A DNA stretch of 64,000 nt from Pseudomonadota bacterium (lineage in GTDB: Bacteria; Pseudomonadota; Alphaproteobacteria; Rhizobiales; Xanthobacteraceae). The DNA is taken from contig JAFAGM010000091.1 of NCBI GenBank assembly GCA_023422775.1, forward strand, positions 1 through 64,000, given 5' to 3'. Shown here piece after piece: positions 1 through 10,083 of this stretch. A program made the position numbers and the translations under genes. Under the pieces are notes generated by a model. The model was not told where the DNA came from and did no database searches. It saw only the letters and a list, made by a program, of their open reading frames with translations. Each line of letters begins with the position of its first letter. The stretch's first letter is position 1.

Positions 1-1227
1 GTGCAGAACCTGGCGCAGGCCTTCAACAACCAGCGCAACAGCCTGGTCAAGCTACGGCCGGTGCCGACCGATGGCGCGCTGGCGAGCGCCAACATGCTCG
101 GCGAGGGCAAGGTCGATCTCGCCATCATCCGCGGCGACCTCGAAGTGCCGAAAAACGCGCAGGCCGTGGCGACGCTGCGCAAGAACGTCGCGGTGCTGTG
201 GGTGCCGGCGGCCGGCAGGAGCAAGGGCAAAAAGGCAGCGCCCGCCATCACGAAAATTTCCCAGCTTGCCGGGCGTCGCGTCGGCGTCGTCGGCCGCACC
301 GAGGCCAACGTCAATCTGCTCAAGGTGGTCCTGAGGCAATACGGCGTCGATCCATCCAAGGTCCAGATCGTCCAGTTTCCGGTCAACGAGGCCGTCGATG
401 CCGTCCGCAACCAGAGGGCGGACGTCTATCTCGCGGCCGGTCCGGTCAACAGCAAGATCACCGCGGACGCGATCGCGGCCTCGATGCGCGACGGCGGCAC
501 GCCGACATTCCTCGCCATCGACTCGGCCGAAGCGATTGTGCAAAATCATCCCGTCTACGAGGCATCCGAAATCCCTGCCGGAACTTTTGGCGGCGCGCCG
601 GGAAGGCCCGAGGAAGAAGTCAAGACCATCAGCTTCGCGCATCACATCGTGGCGCGCAGGGGCATTTCGGAGTCGACGGTGGCGGCGTTTACCCGCCAGT
701 TGTTCGCGATCCGGCAAACGCTGAAGAACGAATTCCCGCTGGCTGCAAAGATCGAAACGCCGGATACCGACAAGGACGCCACGATTCCCGTGCATCCCGG
801 CGCGGCCGCCTTTGTCGATGGCGAGGAGAAAACCTTCCTCGACCGCTACAGCGATTTCATCTGGTGGGGATTGATGGGGCTGTCGGCGATGGGGTCGGCC
901 GGCGCATGGTTCGCCGGCTATCTCAAGAAGGACGAGCGCAACGTCAACGTATCGCAGCGCGACCGGTTGCTCGACATGCTCGCCACCGCCCGCCAATGCG
1001 ACTCGATGGAAGAACTCGACCGGATGCAGGCGGAAGCCGACGCCATTCTGCGCGACACGCTGCTATGCTTCGAACACGGCGCGATCGAGCAAGGCACGCT
1101 GACCGCCTTCAACATCGCGATCGAGCAGTTCCACAACGCGGTCGCCGACCGCAAGGCGCTGCTGATGAGCATGCCGCAGAATTTGCAGCGGGCGAGCGCG
1201 CAATTCCGCGCCGCCGGAAACGCCTGA
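1..1227 (+). CDS. TAXI-family TRAP transporter solute-binding protein, 5' partial
   Basis: The protein resembles TAXI-type periplasmic solute receptors of TRAP transporters: a ligand-binding fold with segments such as KVDLAIIRGDLEVP near residue 38 and GRRVGVVGRTEAN near residue 91. Frame 1 is open from base 1, so the signal or anchor sequence and the first lobe begin upstream of the window, and the GTG at base 1 is probably not the real start. After the binding domain there is one membrane helix (about residues 285-305, FIWWGLMGLSAMGSAG) and a cytoplasmic helical tail of about 100 residues. This membrane-anchored layout is seen in some rhizobial TAXI proteins without adjacent DctQ/DctM genes. 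The substrate cannot be read from sequence. A 91-bp gap separates it from phoD. Confidence 0.8.
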   Translation: MQNLAQAFNNQRNSLVKLRPVPTDGALASANMLGEGKVDLAIIRGDLEVPKNAQAVATLRKNVAVLWVPAAGRSKGKKAAPAITKISQLAGRRVGVVGRTEANVNLLKVVLRQYGVDPSKVQIVQFPVNEAVDAVRNQRADVYLAAGPVNSKITADAIAASMRDGGTPTFLAIDSAEAIVQNHPVYEASEIPAGTFGGAPGRPEEEVKTISFAHHIVARRGISESTVAAFTRQLFAIRQTLKNEFPLAAKIETPDTDKDATIPVHPGAAAFVDGEEKTFLDRYSDFIWWGLMGLSAMGSAGAWFAGYLKKDERNVNVSQRDRLLDMLATARQCDSMEELDRMQAEADAILRDTLLCFEHGAIEQGTLTAFNIAIEQFHNAVADRKALLMSMPQNLQRASAQFRAAGNA

Positions 1228-1318
1228 TCGGCATCTTCAGGTAATCGAACCGTCATCAATCCTTTCTACCTCTGTCGCCGCGACGACTGCATTCTCGCGC
1301 CGGGTCCAGGAGGCTTGC

Positions 1319-2881
1319 ATGACATTGAGGATTTCCCGCGGGTTTTCCCGGCGCCGCTTTCTCGCTGCCGGCGGCGCCGGCGCTATCGGCGCGCTCGCGC
1401 TGCCCTATCTGAGCCGCGCAGCCGACCGGCCGATCGTGACATCAGGCGTGCAGTCCGGCGACGTTGGAGCCGATGGCGGCGTCGTTTGGGCCCGCGCCGA
1501 CCGCCCCGCGCAGATGCTGGTCGAGGTCGCGACCTCGGAGTCGTTTGCCAATGTGCGGGCGCTGCCGCCGGTCGCGGCGCTGCCCGAGAGCGACTTCACG
1601 GCCAAAATGCTGCTGCGGAACCTGCCCGCGGGGCAGGAGATGTTCTACCGCGTGCGCTTTCGCGATCTGTCCGACATCAATGTCGTGAGCGAGCCTGTGC
1701 TCGGGCGCTTTCGTACCGCGCCGGCCGATCGGCGTGACGTCAGCTTCGTCTGGGGCGGCGACGTTGCCGGCCAGGGCTGGGGCATCAACCCCGATGATGG
1801 CGGCATGTTCACCTTCGCCACCATGCGCAAGCATCGCCCGGATTTCCTGCTGCACTCCGGCGATACCGTCTATGCCGACGGACCTATCCAGCGCGAAGTG
1901 ACGCTTCCCGACGGCAAGACCTGGAAGAACGTCACCATTCCGGAAAAGGCAAAAGTCGCCGAGACGCTCGACGAGTTCCGCGCCGCGCACAAGTACAATT
2001 TCATGGACGAACATGTGCGCGCCTTCAACGCCGAGGTGCCGGTCTTCGTGCAGTGGGACGACCATGAGGTCACCAACAACTGGTCGCTGTCGAAGCAACT
2101 GCCCGCCGCCTACAGGGAGCGCAGCATCAGCCTGCTTGCCGCCCGCGCGGCGCGCGCGTTTCACGAAATGTATCCGATCCGCGAGAGCATCACCGAGCCC
2201 GGCCGGCTCTACCGCACGCTCAACTATGGTCCGCATCTCGACGTCTTCATGCTGGACGAACGCAGCTATCGCGGCCCCAACGGCCCCAACTTGCAAGCCG
2301 CTTACGGTCCAGAGAGTTACTTCCTCGGCCCCGACCAGCTCGCATGGCTGAAACGCGCGCTGCTGAACTCGCGTGCGACCTGGAAGGTGATCGCATCCGA
2401 CATGCCGCTTTCCATCGTCGTCCATGACGACGCCCCGAACAGGAAGGGCTCGGAAGCGATTGCGCAGGGCCACGGCCCGCCGCGCGGCCGCGAACTGGAG
2501 ATCGCCGACCTGCTGCGTTTCATCAAGACGTCAGGCATCGCCAACACGATCTGGCTGACGGCGGATGTGCATTACGCCGCGGCGCATTACTACAACCCCG
2601 ACAAGGCGCAATTCCAGGAGTTCGACCCGTTCTGGGAGTTCGTCTCGGGTCCGCTGCATGCCGGCACGTTCGGCCCGAACGAGCTCGACAACACGTTCGG
2701 CCCCGAGGTGAGGTTCATCAAGGCGCCCGGCCCCGGCAGGCAGAACCTGCCGCCGTCCGCCGGCATGCAGTTCTTCGGCCATGTCAGAATCGACGGCGCC
2801 AGCGGACAGATGACGGTCACGTTGCGCGACCGCGCCGATGTCGCGCTGTGGTCGACCACGCTCGATCCCAAGCCGCTTTAG
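1319..2881 (+). CDS. phoD: Alkaline phosphatase D (PhoD-like phosphodiesterase/phosphatase)
   Basis: Secreted metallophosphoesterase of the PhoD family, 520 aa, the usual length. A Tat signal is clear: SRRRFLAAGGAGAIGALALP at about residues 10-29, ending near AADRP. The N-terminal PhoD_N domain follows, then the metal-binding core with HSGDTVYADGP (about residue 179), VQWDDHEVTNNW (about 242) and LTADVHYAAAHYY (about 411). Together these supply the Asp, His and Asn ligands expected for a Fe/Ca-dependent phosphatase that releases phosphate from esters in the periplasm. The ATG is preceded by a good ribosome binding site (AGGAGG, 7 bases upstream). No convincing Pho box is seen in the short upstream gap, so phosphate control is not shown. 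The gene stands alone; the next gene is convergent. Confidence 0.92.
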   Translation: MTLRISRGFSRRRFLAAGGAGAIGALALPYLSRAADRPIVTSGVQSGDVGADGGVVWARADRPAQMLVEVATSESFANVRALPPVAALPESDFTAKMLLRNLPAGQEMFYRVRFRDLSDINVVSEPVLGRFRTAPADRRDVSFVWGGDVAGQGWGINPDDGGMFTFATMRKHRPDFLLHSGDTVYADGPIQREVTLPDGKTWKNVTIPEKAKVAETLDEFRAAHKYNFMDEHVRAFNAEVPVFVQWDDHEVTNNWSLSKQLPAAYRERSISLLAARAARAFHEMYPIRESITEPGRLYRTLNYGPHLDVFMLDERSYRGPNGPNLQAAYGPESYFLGPDQLAWLKRALLNSRATWKVIASDMPLSIVVHDDAPNRKGSEAIAQGHGPPRGRELEIADLLRFIKTSGIANTIWLTADVHYAAAHYYNPDKAQFQEFDPFWEFVSGPLHAGTFGPNELDNTFGPEVRFIKAPGPGRQNLPPSAGMQFFGHVRIDGASGQMTVTLRDRADVALWSTTLDPKPL

Positions 2882-2888
2882 CTTCTGC

Positions 2889-3266
2889 TCAGCGCTTCGG
2901 GCAGTTCTGCAGCAAAGCCTGCAACGCTTCGGTCGAATAGGGTTTGGGCAGTCGCGCCTTGCCGGCGAACGCTGCCGGAAACAAGGCGTCGGCACCGTAG
3001 CCGGTGACGAAGGCAAAGGGGATTTTCAGCGCGTCCAGCCGTTCGGCAACGGCGTAGCTGTTTTCCTTGATGAGGCTGACGTCGAGCAGCGCGAATTCCG
3101 GAGGCCGAAGGGCGATCAGTTCGAGCGCCCCTGCCACGTTGGTGGCGGTTCGCACCGTTTTCACGCCAAAACTCAGGATCGTGTCTTCGAAGTCGAGCGC
3201 GATGATCGGATCGTCCTCGACGACCAGCACGTCGTTGGGCATACCGTCGCTCGCAGCGGGTTCCAT
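2889..3266 (-). CDS. Single-domain response regulator (receiver only)
   Basis: A stand-alone receiver domain of 125 aa with no output domain. The acidic pocket (VVEDD, residues 15-19), the phospho-acceptor Asp62 in FALLDVSLIKEN, the Thr in FVTGYG (about 88) and the Lys in RLPKPYS (about 107) are all present. It should therefore be phosphorylatable and act through protein contacts. Its sequence type resembles the small receivers paired with HWE/HisKA2 kinases in rhizobia, but no kinase is adjacent. An internal ATG eight codons in (3242) is an equally good start because the receiver fold begins just after it. It is divergent from the Crp/Fnr gene and convergent with phoD, whose stop lies 7 bases away. 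Confidence 0.85.
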   Translation of the reverse strand: MEPAASDGMPNDVLVVEDDPIIALDFEDTILSFGVKTVRTATNVAGALELIALRPPEFALLDVSLIKENSYAVAERLDALKIPFAFVTGYGADALFPAAFAGKARLPKPYSTEALQALLQNCPKR

Positions 3267-3473
3267 GTTCTCGCCATTTCGGGTTCGAAATTTCCGGTTT
3301 CAGGAGCCGGGCCGAAGCCCCGGTGCTGTTTCGGCCGGCCAACGCCTTGAAGCGCGCCCGCCGGTTCCGGAACCGAAACCACCACAAGACCGTTCTACCG
3401 TCTGTCCACTAGTGAACAGATAGGCTCGTCTGGATCGATTTAATGTCCCCGGATGGGGAGCGGGGAACCTTCG

Positions 3474-4229
3474 ATGATTTCGCGACGACAGAACACGGCC
3501 GGCGGGCGGCCGTTCAACAATCTGCTGCGCCGGTTGAACGACGCCGATTTCGCGCTGATCGATCCGCACCTCGTCGCGACCGAGGCCAATCCGAACGATT
3601 TGCTCTACAGCCCCGGCGACGACGTCGAGACCGTGCATTTCCCCTGCGGTCCGAGCCTCGTTTCCTACCTGGTGACCAACGAGGACGGCCGGGATGTCGA
3701 GACCATCCTGATCGGCCGCGAGGGGGCAGTCGGTGGCATCGTCAGCCAGGGCTTTCTCCCGGCCTACACCCGTATCACCGTCAAATTCGCCGGCCCCGTC
3801 GTGCGGCTGGCGGTCACCAGGCTCGATGCGGCGAAATTGAAGTCACGCACGCTGAGCAACATTTTCGCCCGCTATGCCGATTGCATGCTGGCGCAGATTT
3901 TCCAATCGACCGCCTGCAACGCGATCCATTCGATCGAACAGCGCACGGCGAAATGGATCATTTCGGCGATGGAACGCACCGATGGCGTGGAAGTCGTGCC
4001 GCTGACCCACGAACAACTGGCGACGCTGCTCGGGGTCGGCCGCTCCTATACCAGCCGCGTCATCCAGACCTTCAAGGCGGAAGGCACGCTGGAAACCCGC
4101 CGCGGCTCGATCCTGGTCCGCAACCCGGACGCGCTCCGGGCCCGGTCCTGCCGCTGCAACGAGTCGGTCAAATCGCATTTCGACGAGGTTTTACGGGGGG
4201 TCTATCCCGACCCGGACAGGGGCAATTAG
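3474..4229 (+). CDS. Crp/Fnr-family transcriptional regulator
   Basis: A 251-aa regulator with an N-terminal cNMP-binding-like beta barrel (about residues 20-140) and a C-terminal winged helix. The recognition region is LTHEQLATLLGVGRSYTSRV at about 175-194. There is no Fnr-type N-terminal cysteine cluster, so it is not an obvious oxygen sensor. A CRC motif near residue 229 lies in the tail after the winged helix. An in-frame ATG at 3453 would add seven residues; I prefer 3474 because a purine-rich GGGGAGCGGGG stretch sits just upstream. It is divergent from the receiver gene. The effector and targets are unknown. Confidence 0.82.
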   Translation: MISRRQNTAGGRPFNNLLRRLNDADFALIDPHLVATEANPNDLLYSPGDDVETVHFPCGPSLVSYLVTNEDGRDVETILIGREGAVGGIVSQGFLPAYTRITVKFAGPVVRLAVTRLDAAKLKSRTLSNIFARYADCMLAQIFQSTACNAIHSIEQRTAKWIISAMERTDGVEVVPLTHEQLATLLGVGRSYTSRVIQTFKAEGTLETRRGSILVRNPDALRARSCRCNESVKSHFDEVLRGVYPDPDRGN

Positions 4230-4323
4230 GCCGCCCAAAGGGCAAAATCGGCTAACCAAGTGCCAAACAAACCATTGTTTTTTGACGTTTTCTGAATATA
4301 TTGCGCCGCAACGCATAAGGTGT

Positions 4324-4353
4324 GCCCGGTCTTTTTGGCCGGGCTTCCTTTTT
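4324..4353 (+). terminator. Intrinsic terminator-like hairpin between the Crp/Fnr gene and typA
   Basis: GCCCGG at 4324-4329 pairs with CCGGGC at 4339-4344, and TTCCTTTTT follows. This is a GC stem with a T tract. A second perfect hairpin, GGGGCCC-ATT-GGGCCCC, sits at 4354-4370. The rest of the 313-bp gap (4230-4542) holds AT-rich DNA at 4270-4305 and an inverted repeat at 4469-4511, but no gene. Confidence 0.6.
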
Positions 4354-4468
4354 GGGGCCCATTGGGCCCCGGGAGCATTTTCCGAAACGATCATGCTCGA
4401 ACAAAAGATGGAGCGGGATGACGAATCGAAGAAGCGTCATCACGCGCCAGTATTCCAGGTTTTGAAAG

Positions 4469-4511
4469 CGCGATCCGGAAAAGTGGGTCCCGGTTTTCCG
4501 GCGAGATCGCG
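4469..4511. repeat. Dispersed palindromic repeat, GGAAAAGTGGG...CCGGTTTTCC family, copy 1
   Basis: The core reads GCGATCCGGAAAAGTGGGTC followed by CCGGTTTTCCGGCGAGATCGC. Related copies lie at 15039-15083 and 44534-44572. It sits in the leader of typA, about 30 bases before the start codon. Confidence 0.7.
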
Positions 4512-4542
4512 CATCCACCTTTGCACGACCAGAAGAAGAGCC

Positions 4543-6369
<1,827 letters not shown>

Positions 6370-6383
6370 GGCTGCCCTCGCCC

Positions 6384-6533
6384 TCGTGCCCCGGACGCAG
6401 CGCAGCGCGATAGCGGTGCGCTGCTGAGCCGGGGCCTATGAGTTCGCGGGACCTTCTGGGTCCCGGCTCAGCGGAGCAGCGTTACCGGACGATGCTCCGC
6501 ATCGCCTAGGCTGCACCGCGTCCAGGACACGAT
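6384..6533. repeat. Bradyrhizobium-type intergenic inverted repeat (CCCCGGAC...GTCCAGGACACG)
   Basis: The gap after typA contains two nested inverted segments: GTGCCCCGGACGCAGCGCAGCG with GCTGAGCCGGGGC, and GGTCCCGGCTCAGCGGAGCAGC with the cognate GCTGCACCGCGTCCAGGACACG. The composition and ends match a non-coding repeat type common between genes in Bradyrhizobium and Rhodopseudomonas. No ORF uses it. Confidence 0.6.
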
Positions 6534-6608
6534 TCTATCGTCCCCCGCGGTGACGGCTATGCTCCAGGCGGCTTCTGGCACGGCGACGAACGTGCTAGAG
6601 CCTCCGGC

Positions 6609-7868
6609 ATGTCGTCCCTCCCCTCCTCGGTCGATGTCGCCATCATCGGCGCCGGCGCCGCCGGTCTCGGCGCTGCCAATGCACTGAAGGATTCCGGCCT
6701 CTCCGTCATCGTGCTGGAAGCGCGCGACCGCGTCGGCGGGCGGGCGCACACCATCATGGCCTCGCCCGAGGTCACCTTCGACGTCGGCTGCGGCTGGCTG
6801 CATTCGGCGAACCGAAACTCGTTCGTCAAAATCGCCGAAGCGCTTAATTTCGAGATCAACAGGAACCTGCCGCCGTGGCGCGAGCGTGCCTACGGCAAGG
6901 CCTTCCCGCAAGCCGACCGCGACGATTTCATTCGCGCGCTGGACGCCTTCTACGATCGCGCCGAGAAGGCCGCGGCGGAAGCCGAGCGAGACGGCCGCGA
7001 TGCTCCCGCCAGCCTCAGTCTGGAACCCGGCAATCGCTGGAATCCGATGATCGATGCGATCTCGACCTACATCAACGGCTGCGAGCTCGACCAGGTTTCG
7101 ATCCTCGACATGGACGCCTACGAGGACACCGACATCAACTGGCGGGTCCGCCGCGGCTATGGCGCGCTGATCGCCGCCTATGGCGCTTCCTGCCCGCTTG
7201 CGCTGGGTTGCGTGGTGACGCTGATCGATCATTCCGGCAAGCGCGTCCGCATCGAGACCTCCAGAGGCACGCTGACCGCCGCCCAGGTCATCGTCACCGT
7301 ACCGACCAACCTGATCGCGAACGAAACGATCCGCTTCCACCCGCCGCTACCCGCGAAGGTCGACGCCGCGCGCGGCCTGCCGCTCGGTCTCGCCGACAAG
7401 GTGACGCTGGCGCTCGACGAGCCCGAAGCGCTGCCGGCCGAAGGAAACTTGCGCGCCGCCACCATGCGAACCGCGATGGGCACCTATCATCTGCGCCCGT
7501 TCGGCCAGCCCTGCATCGAAGGTTTCTTCGGCGGCCGCTTCGCGCAATCGCTGGAAGACGCCGGCGAAGGTGCGCTCGCCGCGGAAAGCATCAACGAGAT
7601 CGTAGCCATCCTCGGCAGCGACTTCCGTCGCAAGCTGAAGCCGCTCGCGGAATCGCGCTGGGCCCACGATCCCTTCGCCCAGGGCTCCTACTCGCACGCG
7701 CTGCCCGGCCACGCCGACAAGCGCGAGGTGCTGGCGGCTCCAGTGGACGGGCGTTTGTTCTTCGCGGGTGAAGCGACCTCGCCGGAGTTTTTCTCGACGG
7801 CGCATGGGGCGCGGGATAGCGGGGAACGGGCGGCGGGGGAAGCGTTGGATTCGCGCACGAGCAAATAG
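6609..7868 (+). CDS. Flavin-dependent amine oxidase (FAD/NAD(P)-binding)
   Basis: A 419-aa protein of the flavin monoamine oxidase family. It has an N-terminal Rossmann FAD motif, VAIIGAGAAGLGAANAL (about residues 9-25), then EARDRVGGRAHT (about 37-48). The family's C-terminal FAD-binding segment is DGRLFFAGEATSPEFFSTAH (about 378-397). It should oxidise a primary or secondary amine to the imine with FAD as cofactor; the substrate is not predictable. It is probably cytosolic because no signal peptide is seen. The ATG is followed directly by the FAD motif, which supports this start. It stands alone between a repeat and the convergent Mrr-like gene. Confidence 0.88.
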   Translation: MSSLPSSVDVAIIGAGAAGLGAANALKDSGLSVIVLEARDRVGGRAHTIMASPEVTFDVGCGWLHSANRNSFVKIAEALNFEINRNLPPWRERAYGKAFPQADRDDFIRALDAFYDRAEKAAAEAERDGRDAPASLSLEPGNRWNPMIDAISTYINGCELDQVSILDMDAYEDTDINWRVRRGYGALIAAYGASCPLALGCVVTLIDHSGKRVRIETSRGTLTAAQVIVTVPTNLIANETIRFHPPLPAKVDAARGLPLGLADKVTLALDEPEALPAEGNLRAATMRTAMGTYHLRPFGQPCIEGFFGGRFAQSLEDAGEGALAAESINEIVAILGSDFRRKLKPLAESRWAHDPFAQGSYSHALPGHADKREVLAAPVDGRLFFAGEATSPEFFSTAHGARDSGERAAGEALDSRTSK

Positions 7869-7931
7869 ATAGCCTGTGCACGCGGTGACTACTGCATTCT
7901 CGCGGTATTAAATCCAGAATTGCGCCGCCGC

Positions 7932-8465
7932 CTAAAATTCCAGGAACACTTTCTGCTCCACCAGCACGTGCTCGACCTTGCGGATCGAGACGCCGATCTT
8001 CAGGCCTTTCAGAAGTTCGCACAGGGTTTCGCCGTCGACCAGATCGATCGCGGGCGCGCCGTCGCGCGTGGCTTCCCTGCGTGCGTCGGTGGAGAAGGTG
8101 CCGGTCGTCATCACCAGTCCCTTGTCTGCCCTGCCGACCATCGCCCCGCGGAAATCCCTGATCACCGAGGCGCCCACCGAACCTTTCCACCGCTTGCATT
8201 GAAAGAAGACGTGAAACGACAAAAGATTCAGACGCAGCACGCCGATGCCGTCGATCCCGCCATCCCCGGTTCGGCCGGTGACTTCGACCTTGATGAATCC
8301 GGATTCCCTCAGGATGCGCTGACACAGCCGTTCGAACGCCGCCGGCTTCATCTTGAGAAGACATTCCAGCAGCCGGTCCTGCCAGGGAATCTCGAATGCC
8401 GAATAGGCCGGCGTTGCCCGATCATAGCCAGACGTGTGTTGCTCCGCCTCTCCCAACTCCTCCAA
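7932..8465 (-). CDS. Mrr-like restriction endonuclease, catalytic domain only
   Basis: A 177-aa protein that consists of an Mrr_cat (PD-(D/E)xK) domain. Visible motifs are AFERLCQRILRESGF (about residues 43-57), the catalytic region GRTGDGGIDGIG (about 64-75) and FFQCKRWKGSVG (about 87-98), which supply the D and QxK residues. Full-length Mrr proteins carry an extra N-terminal winged-helix domain of about 100 aa for DNA binding. Here an in-frame stop (TGA at 8472-8474) lies just before the first possible start, a TTG at 8465, so that domain is absent. No methylase or specificity gene is nearby, which fits an orphan type IV-like (modified-DNA) nuclease or a shortened relic. Confidence 0.8.
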   Translation of the reverse strand: MEELGEAEQHTSGYDRATPAYSAFEIPWQDRLLECLLKMKPAAFERLCQRILRESGFIKVEVTGRTGDGGIDGIGVLRLNLLSFHVFFQCKRWKGSVGASVIRDFRGAMVGRADKGLVMTTGTFSTDARREATRDGAPAIDLVDGETLCELLKGLKIGVSIRKVEHVLVEQKVFLEF

Positions 8466-8645
8466 CGCTTTTCACCCCTCGCTTTTTTGTGTCAGGCAAG
8501 TCGGAGTAGGATGCTGCCCGGAGCAGGACAGGGTCAGTCAGCAGCCAACGGCAATCCTAGCCCGATTACCTGAGGTAGTTCAATCAGGCCGCGTCTACTT
8601 TGGTCTGATCGACCACTGACTGACATACAACCGCTGGCAGTGAGG

Positions 8646-9053
8646 TTATTCCAGCACCCTCGCGCGCATGTCCGCATCTGGCACAACGCACGCATCAAAT
8701 TTTCCGAAAATCCTGTAGCGGTTGCGCGCCACCAGATTGTAGACCGCATCACGCAGCGGCTTCGGCACCAGGAACAGCGCGCGCGTCCAGCGCCATCGCG
8801 GCAGATGTGACAGCACCGTCAGCGCGCCGTCGGATTTGAAGTGCGCGATGCCGCCATCCACGACCGCGTTGGTGTCGGGGTCGTTTGGATCGATGCCGAA
8901 AGCCTGCGCCAGCCGCGTACCATAAGGCGACTGGATCGCGGTGAAGCGAAACCGTTGCGCCGCATCGCGCGCGGCGACGAAGCGGACCCAGCGCGAGCAG
9001 AAGATGCAGGCGCCGTCGTAGAGGATCACGTCGTCGTCGGGCCACTTGCTCAT
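8646..9053 (-). CDS. DCC (DUF393) family thiol-disulfide oxidoreductase-like protein
   Basis: A 135-aa protein of the DCC family (YuxK-like). The family name motif is present as LYDGACIFCSRWVRF at about residues 10-24, with the CxxC pair (CIFC). These proteins are predicted to be thioredoxin-like; their substrate is unknown. The ATG at 9053 is chosen because it puts the DGxCxxC motif at its usual distance from the N terminus, although the frame is open further upstream into the SDR gene. It lies 38 bp after the SDR stop, apparently in the same transcript. The C terminus includes a conserved-looking RYRIFGKFDACVVP segment. Confidence 0.83.
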   Translation of the reverse strand: MSKWPDDDVILYDGACIFCSRWVRFVAARDAAQRFRFTAIQSPYGTRLAQAFGIDPNDPDTNAVVDGGIAHFKSDGALTVLSHLPRWRWTRALFLVPKPLRDAVYNLVARNRYRIFGKFDACVVPDADMRARVLE

Positions 9054-9091
9054 GAAAAGGATCGCCGTGCCGATCAGATCGCCGAACGATG

Positions 9092-9877
9092 CTACAATCC
9101 CCGCAACCAGTCCAAACGCCGCGGTGCGGCGGAACGCGCCGGCATCGCGATGCGCGGCCATTCGCCGGCGCCGAACCCGCGGCGGAATTGATCGATCACG
9201 CCGCCGAGCGTGACCGGCTCCTCCTGCATCAGGTCCCATGTCACGCCATTCGCTTCGCTCGGATCGCGCGCGGCGAGCCAGGCGATGGTGGCCGCGATAT
9301 CCTCCATCGCGACCGGCTGGAATGACGTCGCCCGCGCTTCGGCCGGCAGTTCGAGCGGAAGTGCCGCGAGCGAGCGCACCATCGCGCCACCGCCATATGC
9401 CGCAAGCGCCACCACGAAGCCCGGCCGCAGGATCGCGTAGGGCACGCCGGAGTCCGCAATGAGCCGCTCGGCCTCGCGCCTGGTGGTGCTGAAGGCGCCT
9501 CGATCGGTCTCCGTCGCGTCTGGAATCGAGATATGCACCAGCCGGATCGTCCGCTTGCTCTCGCGAATAGCCTGCAACAACCTTGCGACGAAATCGCGAT
9601 GCACGTCGGCTGCGTCGCTGCCCGGACCGTCCAGCAGCACGCCGAGGCAATTGACGACAACATCGATGCGGTGTTCGCGCAGCGGCCGCGCCAGCGCGGC
9701 CGCGTCCATCGACATGACCTGCAGTTCGACATCGAGCGCGCCGCTCTTCTGCGACGCCGGCAATTTGCGCGCGACGCCCATCACCGGAAATCCGCGGCCG
9801 CGCAAGTCGCGGGTGACGAAGCCGCCGATCAGACCGGAAGCGCCGAGCACCAGGATCTTTCGCGTGTCGGCGTTCAT
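9092..9877 (-). CDS. NAD(P)-binding SDR/epimerase-like protein, apparently shortened at its C terminus
   Basis: A 261-aa Rossmann protein with the nucleotide-binding motif VLGASGLIGGFVTRDL at about residues 9-24 and a typical atypical-SDR core (NCLGVLLDGPG, EAERLIADSGVPYAILRPGFV). Homologues in this group usually continue into a DoxX-like membrane domain and reach about 430 aa. Here the frame stops after LDWLRGL. The overlapping frame continues with GLVAGIVASFGDLIG, which looks more like the expected continuation, until the DCC gene starts. This suggests a frameshift plus deletion of the membrane part (inference). The catalytic half is intact. The DUF2269 remnant lies 6 bp upstream. Confidence 0.72.
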   Translation of the reverse strand: MNADTRKILVLGASGLIGGFVTRDLRGRGFPVMGVARKLPASQKSGALDVELQVMSMDAAALARPLREHRIDVVVNCLGVLLDGPGSDAADVHRDFVARLLQAIRESKRTIRLVHISIPDATETDRGAFSTTRREAERLIADSGVPYAILRPGFVVALAAYGGGAMVRSLAALPLELPAEARATSFQPVAMEDIAATIAWLAARDPSEANGVTWDLMQEEPVTLGGVIDQFRRGFGAGEWPRIAMPARSAAPRRLDWLRGL

Positions 9878-9883
9878 GCGTGC

Positions 9884-10083
9884 CTAAAGCGGTTTGGCGA
9901 TCATCAGCCCCAGAATAGCCATGACTGAGCCAAAACCGGGAATCCCGGACAGAAACCAGCGGTGGAAAGGTGCAATACTCCACTTCGGCAACCCATGGTT
10001 TTGCACCATCGCCTCTCGCGCGAGATCGCGCATTTCCATTTGCATGAAGATAACAGGCACCCGGAACAGCCCAACGTCATCGC
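9884..10083 (-). pseudogene. C-terminal remnant of a DUF2269 membrane protein
   Basis: The reverse-strand frame ending at the TAG at 9884-9886 reads DDVGLFRVPVIFMQMEMRDL, then about 25 residues, then GIPGFGSVMAILGLMIAKPL. This matches the end of DUF2269 proteins (a membrane region with a VP..MQM+MRDLA motif and a terminal F...LAI.WLMIAKP helix), whose normal length is about 150 aa. The N-terminal half is absent because the hydrolase gene's 3' end occupies the place where it should be. DUF2269 genes commonly sit next to SDR/DoxX genes, which supports an eroded operon. Confidence 0.65.

Noticed and set aside
4261..4320. A TTGAC hexamer at 4282 as a typA promoter
   Set aside because: No acceptable -10 hexamer lies at 16-18 bp; AT-rich DNA alone is not evidence.
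4324..4370. The two hairpins before typA as a riboswitch
   Set aside because: Simple stem-loops with a T tract are better explained as a terminator of the upstream gene; no known riboswitch core is seen.
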